A DNA stretch of 5,949 nucleotides from NBML01 sp029939535 (GTDB lineage: Bacteria; Desulfobacterota; Desulfobacteria; Desulfobacterales; Desulfobacteraceae), in the NCBI GenBank assembly GCA_029939535.1, contig JAOZST010000214.1:1-5949 (forward strand), in the 5' to 3' direction. The notes below the pieces were generated by a model, which was not told the DNA's origin, made no database searches, and saw only the letters and a program-made list of their open reading frames with translations. The position numbers and the translations under genes are program-made. Below, in pieces: positions 4,332-5,949 of this stretch. The stretch's first letter is position 1, and every line of letters starts with the position of its first letter.

Positions 4332-5363
4332 TTATGCAAGGTTCCTGGCAATGAGCGGGCCTAATAGCTTTGTCAGGGTGTGGGGCATCTTCTGCCACAT
4401 TTGGATTTTTTTTTTATATTTTGGGTTTGCAGGACTCAAATTGGGTAATTCTGAAGCATTTGCAAGATAATATTGATAGGCAAGGGGTTGGGGGATAAAA
4501 CCCCAGTGTTTTTTAAAGCTGAAGGAGCCTGTGCCTTGTTTGCTTCTGCCGTAATCAAAGATTGTGCAGTTTTTCTCGACTGCCAGTTTCATGAGTTCCC
4601 AGTACATAAAATCGTTGGGTCCAAGGTGGCGGAAGGTGAAGTTTGATCCGGCATAGTAGGGGATCATCTGATTTTTGAAGGTAAAGAACAGGACGGCTGC
4701 TGCCAGCTGATTCTCCCGGGTTTTTACCAGGAGGATATTTGCATTTTCTTTGTATTCTGAAAGAAAATTTTTGAAAAATTTCTTGGGAAATATGGGTGTG
4801 CCAAGTCTGTGGTAGTTTAAAGCCAATATTTTATAGAATTCCGGTAAGAGGTGGTGACCGGTTTCTGAAACAAGGCCTTTTTTCATGGCGTTTCTCACCA
4901 TGGCCCGGGATTTCCTGGGGATGGCCTTGAGGTTTTCATCATGGTCTGAAGTAATTTGTTTTCTGAAATTATAGTAAAGGGATTTGGTTTCAAGGCCTGG
5001 TATTTTATTTCTGTTCCTGATTTCAAGGTATTGGGCGTTTTGTGATTTTGTTATTTTTGAAGCTTTTTTAATCAGAGCCTGCTCTATTTCCGGGCTGTCG
5101 GTCAGGGGACCGCCTATTTCTGCAAATGGGATGGATATGAATGAATGGCCGAACACCAGGCTTTTTATTTCAAATATGGGGAATATGCCATAGATTTTGT
5201 TTTGGCTTTCTGCAATAAGGTATGTGCTTTTGTGGTTAAAGGTTTTTTCTATGGTATTTTTCCAGGCTGTTAAATGAAAAATTGTGCCTGAGGGGTGAGA
5301 AAGGGTGTAATTGTCCCAGTTTTGTTTATCGGAAGAATCGGTTATTTTGATATTCAGGGGCAT
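4332..5363 (-). CDS. FemAB-family protein associated with PEP-CTERM/exosortase systems
   Basis: This complete 343-residue protein has the two-lobed GNAT-like FemAB layout. The N-terminal lobe holds HPSGTIFHLTAWKNTIEKTF and FISIPFAEIGGPLTD. A central stretch is EIRNRNKIPGL and IPRKSRAMVRNAMKKG. The C-terminal lobe has LAAAVLFFTFKNQMIPYYAG, GPNDFMYWELMKLAVEKNC and FDYGRSKQGTGSFSFKKHWG. The last of these is highly typical of the TIGR03019 (PEP-CTERM femAB) subfamily. Classical FemAB enzymes transfer amino acids from tRNA to peptidoglycan precursors; the substrate of this subfamily is not established, and a role in modifying exopolysaccharide or sorted proteins is inferred. The ATG at 5361-5363 has only a weak upstream site (AAGATC). 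Its last six codons may recur as a scrap at 1377-1394. Confidence 0.94.
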   Translation of the reverse strand: MPLNIKITDSSDKQNWDNYTLSHPSGTIFHLTAWKNTIEKTFNHKSTYLIAESQNKIYGIFPIFEIKSLVFGHSFISIPFAEIGGPLTDSPEIEQALIKKASKITKSQNAQYLEIRNRNKIPGLETKSLYYNFRKQITSDHDENLKAIPRKSRAMVRNAMKKGLVSETGHHLLPEFYKILALNYHRLGTPIFPKKFFKNFLSEYKENANILLVKTRENQLAAAVLFFTFKNQMIPYYAGSNFTFRHLGPNDFMYWELMKLAVEKNCTIFDYGRSKQGTGSFSFKKHWGFIPQPLAYQYYLANASELPNLSPANPKYKKKIQMWQKMPHTLTKLLGPLIARNLA

Positions 5364-5420
5364 TTGTTTGATCTTAATTATGAGCTATAAGTTCAATAAA
5401 AACGACTTTTTTAGATCTTG

Positions 5421-5531
5421 TCATAACCCTGGTTTCCGGACAAGGAATTTGAGTTCCCTTAGCATGGATCGAAGTTGAGCACGCCAGTGAACGGGTTTTA
5501 TATCTGTTTCCTGCCAAAAGGATATGCTTTT
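5421..5531 (-). other. Open 36-codon stretch behind the truncated rfbD, possible C-terminal gene fragment
   Basis: Immediately after the rfbD stop (5532-5534), and in the same frame, 36 codons stay open to TGA at 5421-5423. They read partly PVHWRAQLRSMLRELKF, then LVRKPGL. The composition looks protein-like (tryptophan, arginine-leucine helix). RmlD proteins often end in a P-x-W-x3-L-x3-L-x-E-L helix, which this loosely resembles, so it might be the gene's own tail joined after an internal deletion. It might equally be the end of an unrelated gene. The 57 bases left to femAB (5364-5420) show only an AT-rich leader. I see no tRNA or terminator between the two genes. Confidence 0.35.
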
Positions 5532-5801
5532 TTATTTGCATAATTCTGCTATTTCAATGACAGCCAGGTGATTTATTCTGTAGGCTAAATCTTTTTCCTG
5601 CTCTGCTTTGTCTACATTTGTGTAGGCGGCTGCATTGATTATGAAGTCAGGTCTGGCTGTGTTTATGCACTGGTTTATGCTGCTGGTGCTGGAAAAATCT
5701 ACTTTTGGATAGTCACAGGTAGTCAGGGTTATGTTTTCAGGGCAGGTGCGCGTAAGCTCCCAGCCCAGCTGGCCGTTTGAGCCGAGCAAGAGGACCTTCA
5801 T
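5532..5801 (-). pseudogene. rfbD: Truncated dTDP-4-dehydrorhamnose reductase (N-terminal third of RfbD/RmlD)
   Basis: The frame from ATG 5799-5801 gives 89 residues: MKVLLLGSNGQLGWEL with the NAD(P)-binding G-x2-G-x2-G, then DFSSTSSINQCINTARPDFI and NAAAYTNVDKAEQEKDLAYR. These match the first third of RmlD, which normally has about 290 residues. The frame stops at TAA after AELCK. The catalytic Y-x3-K region and the substrate domain are absent, so the last step of dTDP-L-rhamnose synthesis cannot be carried out by this product. A longer frame reaching up to 5885 is only overlap with rfbC. The ATGA overlap with rfbC (5798-5801) shows the original operon coupling. A complete copy may exist elsewhere; that cannot be seen here. 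Confidence 0.88.
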
Positions 5802-5949
5802 GTGAATACCTCTGCGTTTTCCAGTTCTTTTCCGTCTTTGTCTTTTTGTGACAGTATTGGGTCTGTGTTTGGAACGATGGGCCATCCTATGGCAATGGAG
5901 GGATCATTCCACAGGATGCTTCTTTCGTGTTCAGGCGCATAATAGTCTG
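5798..5949 (-). CDS. rfbC: dTDP-4-dehydrorhamnose 3,5-epimerase, C-terminal end (RmlC)
   Basis: Only the last 49 residues lie in the window. The frame reads DYYAPEHERSILWNDPSIAI, then GWPI and a charged tail SQKDKDGKELENAEVFT before the TGA at 5798-5800. The YYAPEHER, ILWNDP and IAIGWP words are the standard C-terminal signature of RmlC, a cupin enzyme that epimerises dTDP-4-keto-6-deoxyglucose on the path to dTDP-L-rhamnose. Its stop overlaps the rfbD start by four bases, the normal rfbC-rfbD arrangement. The C-terminus is complete, so this gene is probably intact although its partner is truncated. Confidence 0.92.
   Translation of the reverse strand, partial: DYYAPEHERSILWNDPSIAIGWPIVPNTDPILSQKDKDGKELENAEVFT

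Noticed and set aside
5802..5885. N-terminal extension of rfbD with an arginine/lysine-rich start
   Set aside because: These bases encode the end of rfbC in another frame. RmlD proteins begin at the M-K-V-L-L-L-G position, and the ATGA overlap supports that start.
1..5949. CRISPR array, tRNA, rRNA or insertion-sequence transposase
   Set aside because: No regularly spaced repeats, no cloverleaf-like segment and no transposase motifs were seen on either strand. The repeats present are explained by glycosyltransferase fragments.

Overview
All supported genes lie on the minus strand, so the window reads right to left biologically. Three genes at the right end belong to surface polysaccharide synthesis: the end of a dTDP-rhamnose epimerase gene (rfbC), a truncated rfbD, and a FemAB-like protein of the PEP-CTERM/exosortase type. 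A glycosyltransferase resembling the PEP-CTERM/EpsH1 'stp1' family lies further downstream. This gene set, the AT-rich sequence and the load of toxin-antitoxin (TA) genes fit an exosortase-A (XrtA) exopolysaccharide locus of a Gram-negative bacterium. My best guess is an anaerobic Desulfobacterota species, inferred from gene type only.

Layout from right to left: rfbC C-terminal end (5798-5949); rfbD cut to 89 codons (5532-5801) with an unexplained 36-codon open stretch behind it; femAB-like gene (4332-5363); an MNT antitoxin (3988-4293) with a broken HepT toxin gene (3650-3995); glycosyltransferase (2394-3590); a Phd/YefM-RelE pair with its own palindromic operator (1816-2397); a fragment of the glycosyltransferase 3' end (1727-1800); a poorly supported small frame (1467-1667); a possible femAB tail scrap (1377-1394); a second RelE/YafQ-type pair (822-1330); a collapsed 110-bp glycosyltransferase remnant (703-812); and an MNT-HEPN pair of the HI0074 type (1-670, toxin cut by the window edge).

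The notable point is the architecture. Four TA loci of at least three types sit in 5.9 kb of an exopolysaccharide operon, and pieces of the resident glycosyltransferase lie between them. One fragment brackets the Phd/RelE cassette as a direct repeat. Another is a mini-copy that keeps only the start, a 26-bp middle piece and the end, in the right order. With the possible femAB scrap, this suggests that a femAB-TA-glycosyltransferase unit was once duplicated, that the copy decayed, and that TA modules persisted or accumulated in the same slots. One HepT toxin has been inactivated by a stop codon and a frameshift, while its partner antitoxin reads intact. I see no wholly new enzymatic system. The new-looking part is the repeat-and-TA structure.
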